Shown here: in pieces, positions 1 to 9,708 of the stretch | How positions within the stretch are numbered: the stretch's first letter is position 1 | Layout: each line of letters starts with the position of its first letter | NCBI RefSeq assembly: GCF_012184415.1 | Contig: NZ_VTOX01000009.1 | Span: forward strand, 124,001-188,000 | Direction of reading: 5' to 3' | DNA: 64,000 bases | Source: Ramlibacter lithotrophicus | GTDB lineage: Bacteria; Pseudomonadota; Gammaproteobacteria; Burkholderiales; Burkholderiaceae_C | Made by a program: the position numbers and the translations under genes | Notes under the pieces: model-generated | What the model was told of the DNA's origin: nothing | The model's input: the letters and a program-made list of their open reading frames with translations, nothing else | Databases searched by the model: none

Positions 1-606
1 TTCACCGACACCTTCCAGGCGATGCCGCTGCACGGCTACACCCGCATGTTCGAGAAGATGCTGGACCATCCCAACATCAAGGTGATGCTCAGCACGGACT
101 ACCGCGAGGTCGCCGACATCGTGCCCTGGCGGCACATGGTCTACACCGGACCGGTCGACGCGTTCTTCAACTACAGGTACGGCAAGCTGCCGTACCGCAG
201 CCTGCGGTTCCAGCACGTGACGGTGCCGCAGGAGCAGTTCCAGCCGGTGGGGACGGTGAACTATCCCAACGACTACGGCTACACCAGGATCAGCGAGTTC
301 AAGCACATCACCGGGCAGACGCTGCCGGGGAAGACGTCGGTGGTCTACGAATATCCGTGCGCCGAAGGCGATCCGTACTACCCGGTGCCGCGCGCCGAGA
401 ACGCCGAGCTCTATCGCAAGTACGAGGCGGAGGCCGAGGCCACCGCGAACGTCACGTTCGTGGGGCGCCTGGCGACCTACAAGTACTACAACATGGACCA
501 GGTGGTGGGCCAGGCGCTCGCCGCGTTCAAGCGCCTGGAACAGCGCCACCAGGCAGTGACCGCCAGCACGCTCGCGGTGGAGGCCCTGGCGCAGGCCGGC
601 GCATGA
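1..606 (+). CDS. glf: UDP-galactopyranose mutase, C-terminal part (truncated by window edge)
   Basis: The open frame runs in from the window edge and gives 201 residues of the C-terminal part of a UDP-galactopyranose mutase. This flavoenzyme interconverts UDP-galactopyranose and UDP-galactofuranose for Galf-containing polysaccharides. Visible family hallmarks are the VYTGPVDAFFNYRYGKLPYRSL block, the NYPNDYGYTRISEFKH stretch with its conserved Tyr and Arg substrate contacts, and the terminal GRLATYKYYNMDQVVGQAL segment that closes the FAD site. The FAD-binding N-terminus lies upstream of the window. The stop overlaps the next start as ATGA, so the two genes are translationally coupled. That suggests a cell-surface polysaccharide or glycan role for the pair. 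The family call is firm; the polysaccharide it serves cannot be told from here. Confidence 0.93.
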   Translation, partial: FTDTFQAMPLHGYTRMFEKMLDHPNIKVMLSTDYREVADIVPWRHMVYTGPVDAFFNYRYGKLPYRSLRFQHVTVPQEQFQPVGTVNYPNDYGYTRISEFKHITGQTLPGKTSVVYEYPCAEGDPYYPVPRAENAELYRKYEAEAEATANVTFVGRLATYKYYNMDQVVGQALAAFKRLEQRHQAVTASTLAVEALAQAGA

Positions 607-2840
607 GCCGCCCGGCCGCTCCGCACGCCCATGGCCCCGCAGCCCGGCAGGGCGGAGGTTTCCCGCTGAGTCGGCTGGAACTGTGGGCCGGCCCGGAATG
701 CACCGTCAACCGGGTCGGCGAAGAGTACTTCGACCAGCTCGCCGCCAGCGGCTTCGACCGCCGGATCGAGGATCTCGACCGCCTGGCCGGCATCGGGGCG
801 AGGCGGTTGCGGTTTCCGCTGCTGTGGGAGCGCCTCGCCCCGCAGCGCGGCACCGTCGACTGGCGCTGGAGCGACGAGCGGATCGCCCGGCTGCGCGAGC
901 TCGGGGTGCAGCCGATCGCCGGCCTGGTGCACCACGGCAGCGGACCGCGCCACACCAACCTGCTGGATCCCGCGTTCCCCGGACTGCTGGCCGAATACGC
1001 ACGCGCCCTCGCGGCGCGTTACCCGGACATCGATGCCTACACGCCGGTGAACGAGCCGCTGACGACCGCGCGCTTCAGCGGCCTCTACGGCCTGTGGTAT
1101 CCGCACGGCCGCGACGACAAGAGCTTCGTGCGAGCGCTGCTGAACCAGGTGCGCGCCACGGTGCTGGCCATGCGGGCCGTGCGCGAGATCAATCCGCGGG
1201 CGATGCTGGTGCAGACCGAGGACCTGGGCTGCACCGACTCGACGCCGGGCCTGCGCTACCAGGCCGAGTTCGAGAACCTGCGCCGATGGCTCAGCTTCGA
1301 CCTGCTGGCAGGCCGCGTCGATGCCCAGCATCCGCTGCGCGGCTACCTGCGCAACCACGGCGCGAGCGAGCAGGAGCTTCAGGAATTCGTCGATGCGCCC
1401 TGCCCTCCCGACATCGTGGGCATCAACAGCTACGTCACCAGCGAGCGCTTTCTCGACGAGCGCGTCGCCCTGTACCCGCCGCACCTGCATGGCGGCAACG
1501 GACGCGACGCCTATGTCGACCTCGAACTGGCGCGGGTTCATGGCCGGTCGATCGGCGGCTTTCGCGCCCGGCTGCGCGAGGCCAGCGAGCGCTACCGGCT
1601 GCCCGTGGCGATCACCGAGGTCCACCTCGGTTGCAGCCGTGACGAGCAGTTGCGCTGGCTGCACCAGGCGTGGAGCGCGGCACAGGAGCTGCGCGACGCC
1701 GGGCACGACGTGCGCGCCGTCACCGTCTGGGCCGCATTCGGTACTTACGACTGGGACAGCCTGGTGACGAGACGGCAAGGCCATTACGAGCCGGGACTGT
1801 GGGACGTCAGCAGCGGCGAGCCGCGGCCCACGGCGCTGGCCGCGCTGGCGCGGCAACTGGCGCAGGGCGAGACGCCCGACAACCCCGTGCTCGACGGCCC
1901 CGGCTGGTGGCAGCGCGAACTGCGCCTGGCGTACCCGCCGCACGGCGACCTGGAGTCGCTCCCGGTGCAGGGCCGCCCGCTCCTGATCACGGGCGCCTCC
2001 GGCACGCTGGGCCGGGCCTTCGCCCGCTTCTGTGACCTGCGCGGCCTGCCGTATCGCCTGCTGTCGCGCGCCGACATGGACATCGCGGACGCCGCCTCGG
2101 TGTCGGCCGCGCTCGACCGCTGGCAGCCCTGGGCGGTCGTCAACACGGCAGGCTTCGTGCGCGTCGACGATGCCGAGCGCGATCCGCGCCAGTGGCGCGA
2201 CAACCTGATCGGCCCGGCCATCCTGGCCCAGGAATGCGGGCAGCGCGGCATCCGCCTGGTGACCTTCTCCAGCGACCTCGTGTTCGACGGCGGCAAGAGT
2301 GCTCCTTATGTGGAGAGCGATGCGCCGGCGCCGCTGAACGCCTACGGACGGGCGAAGCTGGAAGCCGAGCGCTTGGTCCTGGACCACGCGCCCGATTCGC
2401 TCGTGGTGCGCACCGCCGCATTCTTCGGGCCATGGGATCCGCACAACTTCGTCGCGCAGGCGCTGGAGCACCTGCGCCGCGGCGACCGCTGGCACGCGGC
2501 GCAGGACCAGGTCGTTTCCCCGACCTACGTGCCCGACCTGGCGCAGGCCTCGCTGGACCTGCTGGTCGACGGGGAGCGCGGCCTGTGGCACCTGAGCAAC
2601 CAGGGACAGGTGAGCTGGCAGCGGTTCGCGGAGATGGTCGCGGAAGCGGCCGGGCTGGACCCGGCGCTGGTCCAGGGCTTGCCGACGTCGGCGCTGAGCC
2701 TGGTGGCCAGGCGGCCGGCGTATTCGGTATTGGCGAGCGAGCGCGCGCTGCTCATGCCGCCGCTGGAGCACGCGCTGGACCGGTACTTCGGCGACTGCCA
2801 ACGCTTCGCCGGCGACTGGCCGCTGCGGGCTGCTGCCTGA
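603..2840 (+). CDS. GH1-like glycosidase fused to an RmlD/SDR-type sugar-nucleotide reductase
   Basis: A 745-residue two-domain protein. Residues of about 20-420 form a family 1 glycosidase-like TIM barrel, with VNEPL (Glu151, acid/base) and ITEVH (Glu339, nucleophile position). Residues of about 458-745 are an extended SDR of the RmlD type (dTDP-4-dehydrorhamnose reductase). They carry the nucleotide motif ITGASGTLG from Ile462, the FSSDLVFDGG strand, and the catalytic pair Tyr581/Lys585 in NAYGRAKLEAE. The ATG at 603 overlaps the glf stop (ATGA), which fixes the start against a longer open frame upstream. A fused glycosidase and nucleotide-sugar reductase behind glf suggests remodelling of a surface glycan. 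I infer this from context, and the actual substrates are unknown. The nucleophile motif TEVH departs from the usual TENG of GH1, so hydrolytic activity is uncertain. Confidence 0.85.
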   Translation: MSRPAAPHAHGPAARQGGGFPLSRLELWAGPECTVNRVGEEYFDQLAASGFDRRIEDLDRLAGIGARRLRFPLLWERLAPQRGTVDWRWSDERIARLRELGVQPIAGLVHHGSGPRHTNLLDPAFPGLLAEYARALAARYPDIDAYTPVNEPLTTARFSGLYGLWYPHGRDDKSFVRALLNQVRATVLAMRAVREINPRAMLVQTEDLGCTDSTPGLRYQAEFENLRRWLSFDLLAGRVDAQHPLRGYLRNHGASEQELQEFVDAPCPPDIVGINSYVTSERFLDERVALYPPHLHGGNGRDAYVDLELARVHGRSIGGFRARLREASERYRLPVAITEVHLGCSRDEQLRWLHQAWSAAQELRDAGHDVRAVTVWAAFGTYDWDSLVTRRQGHYEPGLWDVSSGEPRPTALAALARQLAQGETPDNPVLDGPGWWQRELRLAYPPHGDLESLPVQGRPLLITGASGTLGRAFARFCDLRGLPYRLLSRADMDIADAASVSAALDRWQPWAVVNTAGFVRVDDAERDPRQWRDNLIGPAILAQECGQRGIRLVTFSSDLVFDGGKSAPYVESDAPAPLNAYGRAKLEAERLVLDHAPDSLVVRTAAFFGPWDPHNFVAQALEHLRRGDRWHAAQDQVVSPTYVPDLAQASLDLLVDGERGLWHLSNQGQVSWQRFAEMVAEAAGLDPALVQGLPTSALSLVARRPAYSVLASERALLMPPLEHALDRYFGDCQRFAGDWPLRAAA

Positions 2841-2857
2841 AAGCTCAAGACCAACAG

Positions 2858-2974
2858 CCGAACGCGGAAGCCGCAGAGATTTCGCAGAAGCCGCAAAAAG
2901 AAGACAAGTAATTTTTCTTGTTCCTGTGTCTTCTTCTGCGGCTTTTGCGCTTCCTTTGCGGCTTCTGCGGTCGG
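2858..2974. repeat. Large imperfect inverted repeat between convergent genes
   Basis: The left arm (2858-2908) and right arm (2917-2974) are near-complementary over about 50 bases. Both are built from alternating GCAGAAG and GCCGCAAA units, with a short T-rich centre. The element fills the space between the convergent GH1-RmlD gene and galK. A long hairpin here could stop transcription from both sides. Its composition, far less GC-rich than the flanking genes, resembles a dispersed intergenic repeat rather than a decayed gene. Confidence 0.7.
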
Positions 2975-2981
2975 ATGTTTA

Positions 2982-4073
2982 TCAAGGCGCCACCGGCGGC
3001 ACCAGAACCTGGCCACGATGGCCGGCGGCGTTGTACTGCGCCACGACGTTCGCCGCCGCCTGCTGCAGTCCGCCTGCCTCGCACAACGCCACGCACGCGC
3101 CGCCGAAACCGGCGCCGGTCAGCCGCGCCCCATGCACCGCGGGCTGCTGCTGCAACAGCGACACCAGCAGGTCCAGCTCCGGCGTCGACACTTCGTAGTC
3201 GTCGCGCAGGCTGGCGTGCGAGGCGTTCATCAGCTCGCCGAACGCCCGCCCCGTGCTGCACGCCACGGCCTGCAGCACGCGCGCGTTCTCCGTGACCACG
3301 TGCCGCGCCCGCCGCTGCAGCAGCGGCGGCAGCGAAGCCAGCCGTTGCACGTCGTCCACCTCACGCAGCGAGGCCACGCCCAGGAGCCGTGCCGCTTCCT
3401 CGCACTGCGCGCGGCGCTCGTTGTAGCCGCTGCCGGCCAGCGTGCGGGCGACGCCGGAATCGATCACCAGCACGGCCGTGCCGCGCGGCAGGTCCACCAT
3501 GCGGCGCTCGAGGCTGCGCGTGTCCAGCAGCAGCGCGCGGCTGGTGTCGGCGAGGCTGGACGCCATCTGGTCCATGATTCCGCAGTTGACCCCGGCATGC
3601 TCGATCTCGGCGCGCTGGGCCAGCTGCGCGACCGCGACGTCGTCGAAGCTCAGGCCCAGCAACTGCCGCAGGCAGCGCAGCGTGGCGACCTCCAGCGCGG
3701 CGCTCGACGACAGTCCCACCCCCATCGGGACGTCGGAGTCGACGTGGATCTGGAGCCCGGGAATGTCGGCGCCGCGGCTGCGCGCCAGCACCAGGCAGCC
3801 GTAGACGTAGCTGGCAAAGTGTTGCCCGGGCGGCGCGTCGAACGCGAAGTGCACGGTGTCGCCCTGCCCTTGCGCGTGCAAGGCGAAGCCGGGCGCGGAC
3901 CGCCGCCGCATCGCCACCCGCGTGCGCTGGGAAATCGCGATGGGCAGCACGAAGCCGTCGTTGTAGTCCGTGTGTTCGCCCAGCAGGTTGACGCGGCCCG
4001 GGGCGTCGGCGACGGCGTCCGGCGCGCCGCCGAACACCTGCTCGAAGCCGCTCGTCAGCGGATCGCCCTTCAC
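2982..4073 (-). CDS. galK: Galactokinase
   Basis: A 363-residue GHMP-family kinase that phosphorylates galactose at C1 using ATP, the first committed step of the Leloir pathway. The signature [19 protein letters not shown] near the N-terminus binds galactose. [15 protein letters not shown] is the ATP-binding GHMP motif, and [11 protein letters not shown] near the C-terminus is motif 3. Length matches the bacterial family. The GTG start at 4071-4073 overlaps the galT stop as GTGA, which excludes the much longer open frame upstream. It is the last gene of the GH2-galT-galK operon and ends at the large inverted repeat. I see no galE or galM nearby. Confidence 0.95.
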   Translation of the reverse strand: MKGDPLTSGFEQVFGGAPDAVADAPGRVNLLGEHTDYNDGFVLPIAISQRTRVAMRRRSAPGFALHAQGQGDTVHFAFDAPPGQHFASYVYGCLVLARSRGADIPGLQIHVDSDVPMGVGLSSSAALEVATLRCLRQLLGLSFDDVAVAQLAQRAEIEHAGVNCGIMDQMASSLADTSRALLLDTRSLERRMVDLPRGTAVLVIDSGVARTLAGSGYNERRAQCEEAARLLGVASLREVDDVQRLASLPPLLQRRARHVVTENARVLQAVACSTGRAFGELMNASHASLRDDYEVSTPELDLLVSLLQQQPAVHGARLTGAGFGGACVALCEAGGLQQAAANVVAQYNAAGHRGQVLVPPVAP

Positions 4074-5158
4074 AGCCGCACCTCGACCTGCTGCAGCTCG
4101 CGCGCCTTCTCTTCCGGCAGCGCGTCCATTGCGAAGAAGCCGGCCGCCAGCTCGGTGCCGGCCAGATACTTCAGCCGGTCGCGCGTGCGGTACGGCGGAT
4201 AGAGCTGCGCGTGCAGGTGGGCTTCCGGGTGCTCCAGGCCGTCGGTGGCAGCCTGGTACCAGGCCATCAGGTAGGGCAGCGGCCGCTGCCAGAGCCCGTC
4301 GTACTTCAGCAGCACGGTCTTGAGCGCGCGCGCCAGGTCGGCCCGTTGCGCCGGCGTGAGCCCGGCGAAGCCCGGCACCGGCTCGATGGTCGCCAGCCAC
4401 ACCTCGTAGGGATAGCGCGCGCAGACCGGCACGAATGCGATGGCATGCGGGCCCTCGTAGATCACCCGTTCGCCGCTGGCGCGCTCGGCCTCGATCAGCA
4501 GGTCCAGCGGGCCGCGGCCCTTGGCGGCGTACTGCTCCTGCGCGACCTGCTGCATCCGCGCCGGCACCGGCGGCACGACCGGGTAGGCATAGATCTGGCC
4601 GTGCGGGTGGTGCAAGGTCACGCCGACCTCGGCGCCGCGGTTCTCGAACGGCAGCACGTACTTGATGTCCTCGCGCTCGCCGAGCCGCTGCGTGCGCTCG
4701 CCCCACACCTGCAGCAGCAGTTCGATGTGGTCCAGCGGCAGTGCCCCCAGCGACGCTCCCGGGTCCTGCGTGAACACCACCACCTCGCACTTGCCGGCGG
4801 CCGGCGCGGTCGGCACGATCAGCTCGGGCGGCGCGGGCGCGCCGGGCGCCTGTCCCAGCGACGGAAAGCGGTTGTCGAACACCGCGACGTCCCAGCCACC
4901 GGCCGGCAGCTCGGTCGGATTGGCCGGATCGCGCGTCACCGCCAGCGGGTTGTATTCGGGCGGCGGCAGGAAAGTGCGGCCCTGGCGATACGCCGCATAC
5001 GTCACCCATTCGCCGCGCAGGGGATGCCAGCGCAGGTGGGCGCTGGCGTTGAGCGGTTCGGCGAAGGGGCTGGGCGCCTGCAGGTGCGGATCGATCGGCT
5101 GGCGCCCGTACAGCGCCAGCTGGCGGCCGTCCGGCTTCGTGAGCTCCAGCCGATACAT
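4070..5158 (-). CDS. galT: Galactose-1-phosphate uridylyltransferase
   Basis: A 362-residue HIT-superfamily enzyme that exchanges UMP between UDP-glucose and galactose-1-phosphate. The active-site [10 protein letters not shown] carries the nucleophilic histidine, and [10 protein letters not shown] is the conserved substrate loop. N-terminal [11 protein letters not shown] and C-terminal HLHAQLYPP also fit GalT. The ATG overlaps the stop of the GH2 gene (TGATG) and the stop overlaps the GTG of galK. All three genes are thus coupled in one transcript, glycosidase then GalT then GalK. This is a compact route from a galactoside to glucose-1-phosphate, given UDP-glucose 4-epimerase from elsewhere. 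Confidence 0.96.
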   Translation of the reverse strand: MYRLELTKPDGRQLALYGRQPIDPHLQAPSPFAEPLNASAHLRWHPLRGEWVTYAAYRQGRTFLPPPEYNPLAVTRDPANPTELPAGGWDVAVFDNRFPSLGQAPGAPAPPELIVPTAPAAGKCEVVVFTQDPGASLGALPLDHIELLLQVWGERTQRLGEREDIKYVLPFENRGAEVGVTLHHPHGQIYAYPVVPPVPARMQQVAQEQYAAKGRGPLDLLIEAERASGERVIYEGPHAIAFVPVCARYPYEVWLATIEPVPGFAGLTPAQRADLARALKTVLLKYDGLWQRPLPYLMAWYQAATDGLEHPEAHLHAQLYPPYRTRDRLKYLAGTELAAGFFAMDALPEEKARELQQVEVRL

Positions 5159-6939
5159 CAGACGCCCCCGGGGATGTACGTGCGCGAGACCTTCGTCACC
5201 TCGGCGATGCGCTCCAGCGGAATCTTCGGCTTGCGGTCGGCGGTGAGCAGCCCGTTGGCCTCCTGGAACGTGTCGGCGAACTGCGTGTAGCAGAACCCGC
5301 TGAACAAGGCCGTGTGGATCACGGTCTCGAGCAGCTGGCTGTACAGGCGGTCGAACTCCTCCTCGCTGCGGGCCACCGTGTAGCCCCAGATCCGCTTGAC
5401 GTCCGGATCCGGCTCCTTCTCGAACGCAATGCCGCCGAACTCGGTCAGCATGATCGGCTGTCCCCGGTGCGGATAGCCGTCCAGCGTCAGGATGCGGCCG
5501 CCCGGCCGGCGCCGGTCGAACAGCTGCTCCGGCGCGATCTCGGCCCCGTAGCGCTGGCGGATGTGCTCGGTATTGATGTCGTAGTCGTGGATCCCGATGA
5601 TGTCGGTCGCGCTCGATTCCCAGCCGTCGTTGCCGATCACCGGCCGGGTCGCGTCGAGCGTCTTGGTCAGGTGGTACAGCGCTTCCACCGCGTGCCGCTG
5701 CACGCGCACCGCCGTCAGCTCCGGCACGCCCCACGACTCGTTGAACGGCACCCACACGATCACGCAGGGGTGGCTGTAGTCGCGGTCGATCGCCTCGGTC
5801 CATTCGCGCACGGTGCGCTTGATGGCGGTGCGCGTGAAGCGATACGCCGACGGCATTTCCTCCCAGACCAGCAGCCCCAGCCGATCGGCCCAGTAGAGGT
5901 AGCGCGGGTCCTCGATCTTCTGGTGCTTGCGCACCCCGTTGAATCCCATGGCCTTGGCCAGTTCGACGTCGCGGCGCAAGGCCGCGTCGCCGGGAGCCGC
6001 CAGCAGCGTATCGGGCCAGTATCCCTGGTCGAGCACCATGCGCAACGTGTAGGGGCGGCCGTTGAGCATGAAGCGGTCGCGCAGGATGTGCACCGAGCGC
6101 AGCGCCGTGTACGAAGAGAACTCGTCCAGCAGCTGGTTCCCGCGGTAAAGCCGCAGTCTTGCATCGAGCAAGGTCGGCCGCTCCGGACTCCACAGGAGCT
6201 CGTTGCGGAAGTCGTCGATGCCGGGATCGGACAGGACGATCTCGCGGTCGACCTCGCGCTCGAGCACCTGGTAGCGGTCGCGGGCCAGCAGCCGCTCGCC
6301 ATGGCGCAGCTCGACCTCGATCGCCAGGTCGTCCGCGGCGTCGCCGCCGACCCGCGCCTCGATCTTGATCGCATAGCCTTCGACTTCGGGCGTCCAGCGG
6401 ATCTTCTCGACGTAGGTGCGCGGCACGCGCTCGAGCCAGACGGTCTGCCAGATCCCGGTGGTGCGCGGATACCAGATCGAGTGCGGCTCGAGCTGCCAGT
6501 CCTGCTTGCCGCGCGGCTTGGTCAGGTCGTGCGGATCGTCCTCGACCCGCACCGTCACCGTCTGCCGGCCGGACGCGTCCAGCACATGCGTGATGTCGGC
6601 CCAGAACGGCGTGTGGCCGCCCTCGTGCGTCACGACCAGCCGGCCGTTGACCCAGACCCGGGCCGCGTAGTCGACGGCGCCGAAACGCAGGATCACCCGG
6701 TCACTGCCGGGCTCGAGGTCGAACTCGCGCTGGTACCAGCAGGCCTTGTGGAAGCCGCGGTCGGCGATGCCGCTGGCCCTGGACTCCGGGGGGTACGGCA
6801 CGGTGATCTGCATCGGCCAGCCGTCGATCTCCGCGGGAATGGTGAAGGCGCATTCGTCGTCGAAGCGAAAGCGCCAGGGGCCGTTGAGGCTGGTCCATTG
6901 GCTGCGTTGAAGCTGGGGACGGGGATAGGCGAAATCCAA
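5158..6939 (-). CDS. Glycoside hydrolase family 2 protein (beta-galactosidase/beta-glucuronidase type)
   Basis: A 593-residue GH2 enzyme. It has an N-terminal jelly-roll sugar-binding domain (SLNGPWRF, then [18 protein letters not shown]), an immunoglobulin-like middle, and a C-terminal TIM barrel. Glu401 in VPFNESWG is the acid/base and Glu500 in LTEFGGIAF the nucleophile. There is no signal peptide, so it is probably cytoplasmic and acts on an imported galactoside. Coupling to galT and galK points to beta-galactosidase rather than glucuronidase; the fold alone does not decide. I choose the TTG at 6937-6939 because an AAGGAG lies six bases upstream and the N-terminus then matches the family. 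A longer open frame upstream has no homologous look. Confidence 0.88.
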   Translation of the reverse strand: MDFAYPRPQLQRSQWTSLNGPWRFRFDDECAFTIPAEIDGWPMQITVPYPPESRASGIADRGFHKACWYQREFDLEPGSDRVILRFGAVDYAARVWVNGRLVVTHEGGHTPFWADITHVLDASGRQTVTVRVEDDPHDLTKPRGKQDWQLEPHSIWYPRTTGIWQTVWLERVPRTYVEKIRWTPEVEGYAIKIEARVGGDAADDLAIEVELRHGERLLARDRYQVLEREVDREIVLSDPGIDDFRNELLWSPERPTLLDARLRLYRGNQLLDEFSSYTALRSVHILRDRFMLNGRPYTLRMVLDQGYWPDTLLAAPGDAALRRDVELAKAMGFNGVRKHQKIEDPRYLYWADRLGLLVWEEMPSAYRFTRTAIKRTVREWTEAIDRDYSHPCVIVWVPFNESWGVPELTAVRVQRHAVEALYHLTKTLDATRPVIGNDGWESSATDIIGIHDYDINTEHIRQRYGAEIAPEQLFDRRRPGGRILTLDGYPHRGQPIMLTEFGGIAFEKEPDPDVKRIWGYTVARSEEEFDRLYSQLLETVIHTALFSGFCYTQFADTFQEANGLLTADRKPKIPLERIAEVTKVSRTYIPGGV

Positions 6940-6945
6940 ACAACA

Positions 6946-6951
6946 CTCCTT
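6946..6951 (-). promoter_or_regulatory. Ribosome binding site for the TTG-started GH2 gene
   Basis: AAGGAG sits six bases before a TTG in frame with the glycosidase. It is the only strong Shine-Dalgarno near the N-terminus of the conserved domain and decides the start. Confidence 0.65.
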
Positions 6952-7045
6952 TTGTTCTCGTCGCGGCTGCGCTGGCGCGCGGCGGCCGGCGCCCGGCGTC
7001 CACGCCGGCGCCGCCGGCGATGAGGCGGCGGCGCATGCGGAGCGG

Positions 7046-8134
7046 CTACTGCCGCGCCAGCCAGGCAAACAGCCCCGGAATGGGTAAACCCTGATCCTCG
7101 CGGATGGGAGCTTCGCTTGTGGCGGAGATTTCGAAACCGGATTGCTTCGCCAGCTTGTGGATGTAACCGGCGGAGTGCGCATAGCGCAGGCTGGGCTGCA
7201 GGACGAGCTCCTGTCCGGCCCCGGCAAGCTCCACCGAGAAGCAGAAGCGGCCGCCCGGCGGGATCACGCGCGCCGCGCCTTGGAAGACCTGTTCCAGCGC
7301 ACCGACGTAGATGAACACGTCGGCGGCCACCACCAGGTCGTAGCGGCGCTGCGTGGTCCGCAGGTAGTCGGCGATGTCGGCTTGCACGACGTCGTCGTAG
7401 GCGCCGCCGGCCCGGGCGCGCTCGACCATCCGGGCGGACAGGTCGACGCCGTCGAGCCGCTCCGCGAGCGGCCGCAGCAGCGGGCCGCACAGGCCCGTGC
7501 CGCAACCGAGGTCGAGTGCGGCGGCGGCGCGAGCGCCGCGCAGCCCCTGCACCAGCCGTTCGGGGGCGCGGTAGTGCAGCACCTGCACCAAGTGGGCATC
7601 GAAGTCCTGCGAGTACCCGTCGAACAGGGCCTCGACGTACTCGCGCGGCGCGTTGGCGGGTGTCGCACCCTCACCCAGCGAGGCCAGGAAATAGCGATTC
7701 AGCGCGCTGTCGTCGCCGTTCGCAGCAGCGGCCCGGTACGCCGCCGCGGCCTCGGCCACCCGTCCGAGCGAGCGCAGCAGGCTGCCGCGCAAGGTCCAGG
7801 CCGGCCCGCTGGCCGGCTGCGCCTGCAGTGCGGCGTCGATGCTGGCCAGCGCCGCCTCGAGTTGCCCCAGTTCGGCCAGTGCCGCGGCACGCTGCCGCAG
7901 CGCCTCGGCATTGCCTGGCTCCTGCGCCAGTGCCTCCTCCAGCAGCGCCGCCGCCTCGGCGGGGCGTCCCAGCTTCAGCCGCACGGCGCCGAGGTTGGTC
8001 AGCGCCGACGCGCGCCCGGGGACCAGCGCCAGCGCGGCGGCGAACTCGCGCTCGGCCGCCGCGAAGTCGCCGGCTTCGTAGTGGGCGACACCGCGCATGA
8101 AGAAGTCCCGTGCCCGCTCGAAGTTGCCGCCCAT
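7046..8134 (-). CDS. TPR-repeat protein with C-terminal class I methyltransferase domain
   Basis: A 362-residue protein. Residues of about 5-140 are four TPR units (for example [38 protein letters not shown]), which usually mediate protein contacts. From about residue 165 ([18 protein letters not shown]) it is a SAM-dependent methyltransferase with motif [15 protein letters not shown] and an acidic post-I region [12 protein letters not shown]. This architecture is common in proteobacteria, but its substrate is not established. The ATG at 8132-8134 follows a GGGGGA ribosome site; a start 12 codons upstream is possible. It diverges from hemE and is separated from the GH2 operon by about 100 bases, so it is probably an independent gene. 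Confidence 0.85.
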   Translation of the reverse strand: MGGNFERARDFFMRGVAHYEAGDFAAAEREFAAALALVPGRASALTNLGAVRLKLGRPAEAAALLEEALAQEPGNAEALRQRAAALAELGQLEAALASIDAALQAQPASGPAWTLRGSLLRSLGRVAEAAAAYRAAAANGDDSALNRYFLASLGEGATPANAPREYVEALFDGYSQDFDAHLVQVLHYRAPERLVQGLRGARAAAALDLGCGTGLCGPLLRPLAERLDGVDLSARMVERARAGGAYDDVVQADIADYLRTTQRRYDLVVAADVFIYVGALEQVFQGAARVIPPGGRFCFSVELAGAGQELVLQPSLRYAHSAGYIHKLAKQSGFEISATSEAPIREDQGLPIPGLFAWLARQ

Positions 8135-8267
8135 CGTTCCCCCATCTGCTGCCCGCCTGAGTTTGATCATAGGGTCGGCCCGTCCGTGCCTGCGACAATC
8201 AGCGGATGACTGCCAATCACCACCTCGGCGGCCCCGCGGCCGCCACCAGCCGCCGGGAGGCCGGGCA

Positions 8268-9362
8268 ATGAGCTTCGCGCCGCTTCGCAACGACAGCTTC
8301 CTGCGGGCGTGCCTGCGGCAGGCGACGCCGCACACGCCGGTGTGGCTGATGCGGCAGGCCGGCCGCTACCTGCCCGAATACCGCGAGACGCGCGCGCGCG
8401 CCGGCAGCTTCATGGGGCTGGCGATGAATCCGGACTATGCGACGGAAGTCACCCTGCAGCCGCTCGACCGCTACCGGCTCGACGCCGCGATCCTGTTTTC
8501 CGACATCCTCACGGTGCCCGACGCGATGGGCCTGGGCCTCACGTTCGCGCAAGGCGAAGGCCCCCGATTCGCCACGCCGGTACGCGACGAGTCCGCGGTG
8601 CGCGCGCTGCGCGTGCCCGACCTGGAGCAGCTGCGCTACGTATTCGACGCGGTCACGTCGATCCGGCGCGCCCTGGCCGGCCGGGTGCCGCTGATCGGTT
8701 TCTCCGGCAGCCCGTGGACGCTGGCGTGCTACATGGTCGAAGGCGCCGGCTCGGACGACTACCGGCTGGTCAAGACCATGATGTACAGCCGGCCCGACCT
8801 GATGCACCGCATCCTGGAGATCAACGCCGATGCCGTCGCGGCCTACCTGAATGCGCAGATCGACGCCGGCGCGCAGGCGGTGATGGTCTTCGACAGCTGG
8901 GGCGGCGTGCTGGCCGACGGCGCGTTCCAGGAGTTCAGCCTGGCGTACACCGCGCGCGTGCTGGCGCAGCTGAAGCGCAGCGCCGAAGGCGCCACCGTCC
9001 CGCGCATCGTCTTCACCAAGGGCGGCGGCCTCTGGCTGGAAGAGATGGGACGCCTCGATTGCGAAGTGCTGGGCCTGGACTGGACGGTGAACCTCGGACG
9101 CGCCCGGGCCCTGGTCGGTGGCCACAAGGCCCTGCAGGGCAACCTCGATCCCAATGTGCTGTTCGCGCCGCCGACACGGATCGAGGCGGAAGCGATCAAG
9201 CTCCTGGACAGCTTCGGGCAGCCGCACGGCGGCGCCGGCACCGGCCCGACCCACATCTTCAACCTCGGGCATGGCATCAGCCAGTACACGCCGCCAGAGC
9301 ACGTGCAGGTGCTGGTGGACACCGTCCATGCTCATTCGGCCAAACTGCGCGGGCGGGATTGA
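8268..9362 (+). CDS. hemE: Uroporphyrinogen III decarboxylase
   Basis: A 364-residue cytoplasmic enzyme that removes four carboxyl groups from uroporphyrinogen III to give coproporphyrinogen III in haem synthesis. The N-terminal [17 protein letters not shown] is the family signature containing substrate-binding arginines, and [16 protein letters not shown] carries the catalytic aspartate. [16 protein letters not shown] and [15 protein letters not shown] are further conserved blocks. The ATG at 8268 has GGGAGG eight bases upstream; the longer open frame lacks family similarity. hemE precedes priA in the same orientation but is separated by an unusual 346-base gap. Confidence 0.97.
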   Translation: MSFAPLRNDSFLRACLRQATPHTPVWLMRQAGRYLPEYRETRARAGSFMGLAMNPDYATEVTLQPLDRYRLDAAILFSDILTVPDAMGLGLTFAQGEGPRFATPVRDESAVRALRVPDLEQLRYVFDAVTSIRRALAGRVPLIGFSGSPWTLACYMVEGAGSDDYRLVKTMMYSRPDLMHRILEINADAVAAYLNAQIDAGAQAVMVFDSWGGVLADGAFQEFSLAYTARVLAQLKRSAEGATVPRIVFTKGGGLWLEEMGRLDCEVLGLDWTVNLGRARALVGGHKALQGNLDPNVLFAPPTRIEAEAIKLLDSFGQPHGGAGTGPTHIFNLGHGISQYTPPEHVQVLVDTVHAHSAKLRGRD

Positions 9363-9426
9363 CCCCACGCCGCATCGGTATTTTCCCTAGTGTGAGTTCG
9401 GGCAAATTGTTTGTGCGAACTCCCAC

Positions 9427-9435
9427 TTATGCACA
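9427..9435 (+). promoter_or_regulatory. DnaA box, TTATGCACA
   Basis: Exact match to the 9-base consensus TTATNCACA in the gap between hemE and priA, followed by an A-rich run. The orientation matches that of the second exact box at 9605. Confidence 0.5.
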
Positions 9436-9604
9436 AAACACGCGGTCCGGACATTTTTTCAGGCCTGCCCCTGCTCCAAAATCCATAGCGCCGCTAAGTC
9501 GTTGATTTTCCACGAATTGAAGCACGGCAGTTTTTTCGGCCGGCGACGTTAAGCTCTTGATTTTTCTGCGGGACTACGGCAGGCGCCAGAAATTTTCAAC
9601 AAAG

Positions 9605-9613
9605 TTATCCACA
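9605..9613 (+). promoter_or_regulatory. DnaA box, TTATCCACA
   Basis: Exact match to the strongest form of the DnaA box, followed by GAAAA, about 96 bases upstream of the priA start. Confidence 0.55.
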
Positions 9614-9708
9614 GAAAATCGGGGCGTCCGGCATTTTGAGAAAAATCAACGGGTTAGGGCCGATTCCTGAATCAAGCCTGAAGTTCGAGCGCTAACTGAC
9701 ACTTCTCG

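Larger units (their letters stand above)
9363..9708. other. AT-richer intergenic region between hemE and priA, with DnaA-box-like sites
   Basis: This 346-base gap has no credible gene and is visibly richer in A and T than its surroundings. It holds two exact matches to the DnaA-box consensus TTATNCACA (9427-9435 and 9605-9613) and one relaxed match, TTTTCCACG (9506-9514). The motif TTGATTTTYC occurs three times: from 9502 and from 9557 on this strand, and within 9638-9650 on the other. It may be a regulatory or secondary DnaA-binding region. No dnaA, dnaN or gidA is present, so I do not call an origin. Confidence 0.6.

Noticed and set aside
486..2801. A 771-codon minus-strand frame opposite the GH1-RmlD gene
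   Set aside because: No recognisable domain; it mirrors a gene with clear motifs on the plus strand.
9363..9708. Chromosomal replication origin
   Set aside because: Two exact DnaA boxes are suggestive, but there is no dnaA, dnaN, gidA or par gene in the window and no clear box array, so only a DnaA-site region is reported.
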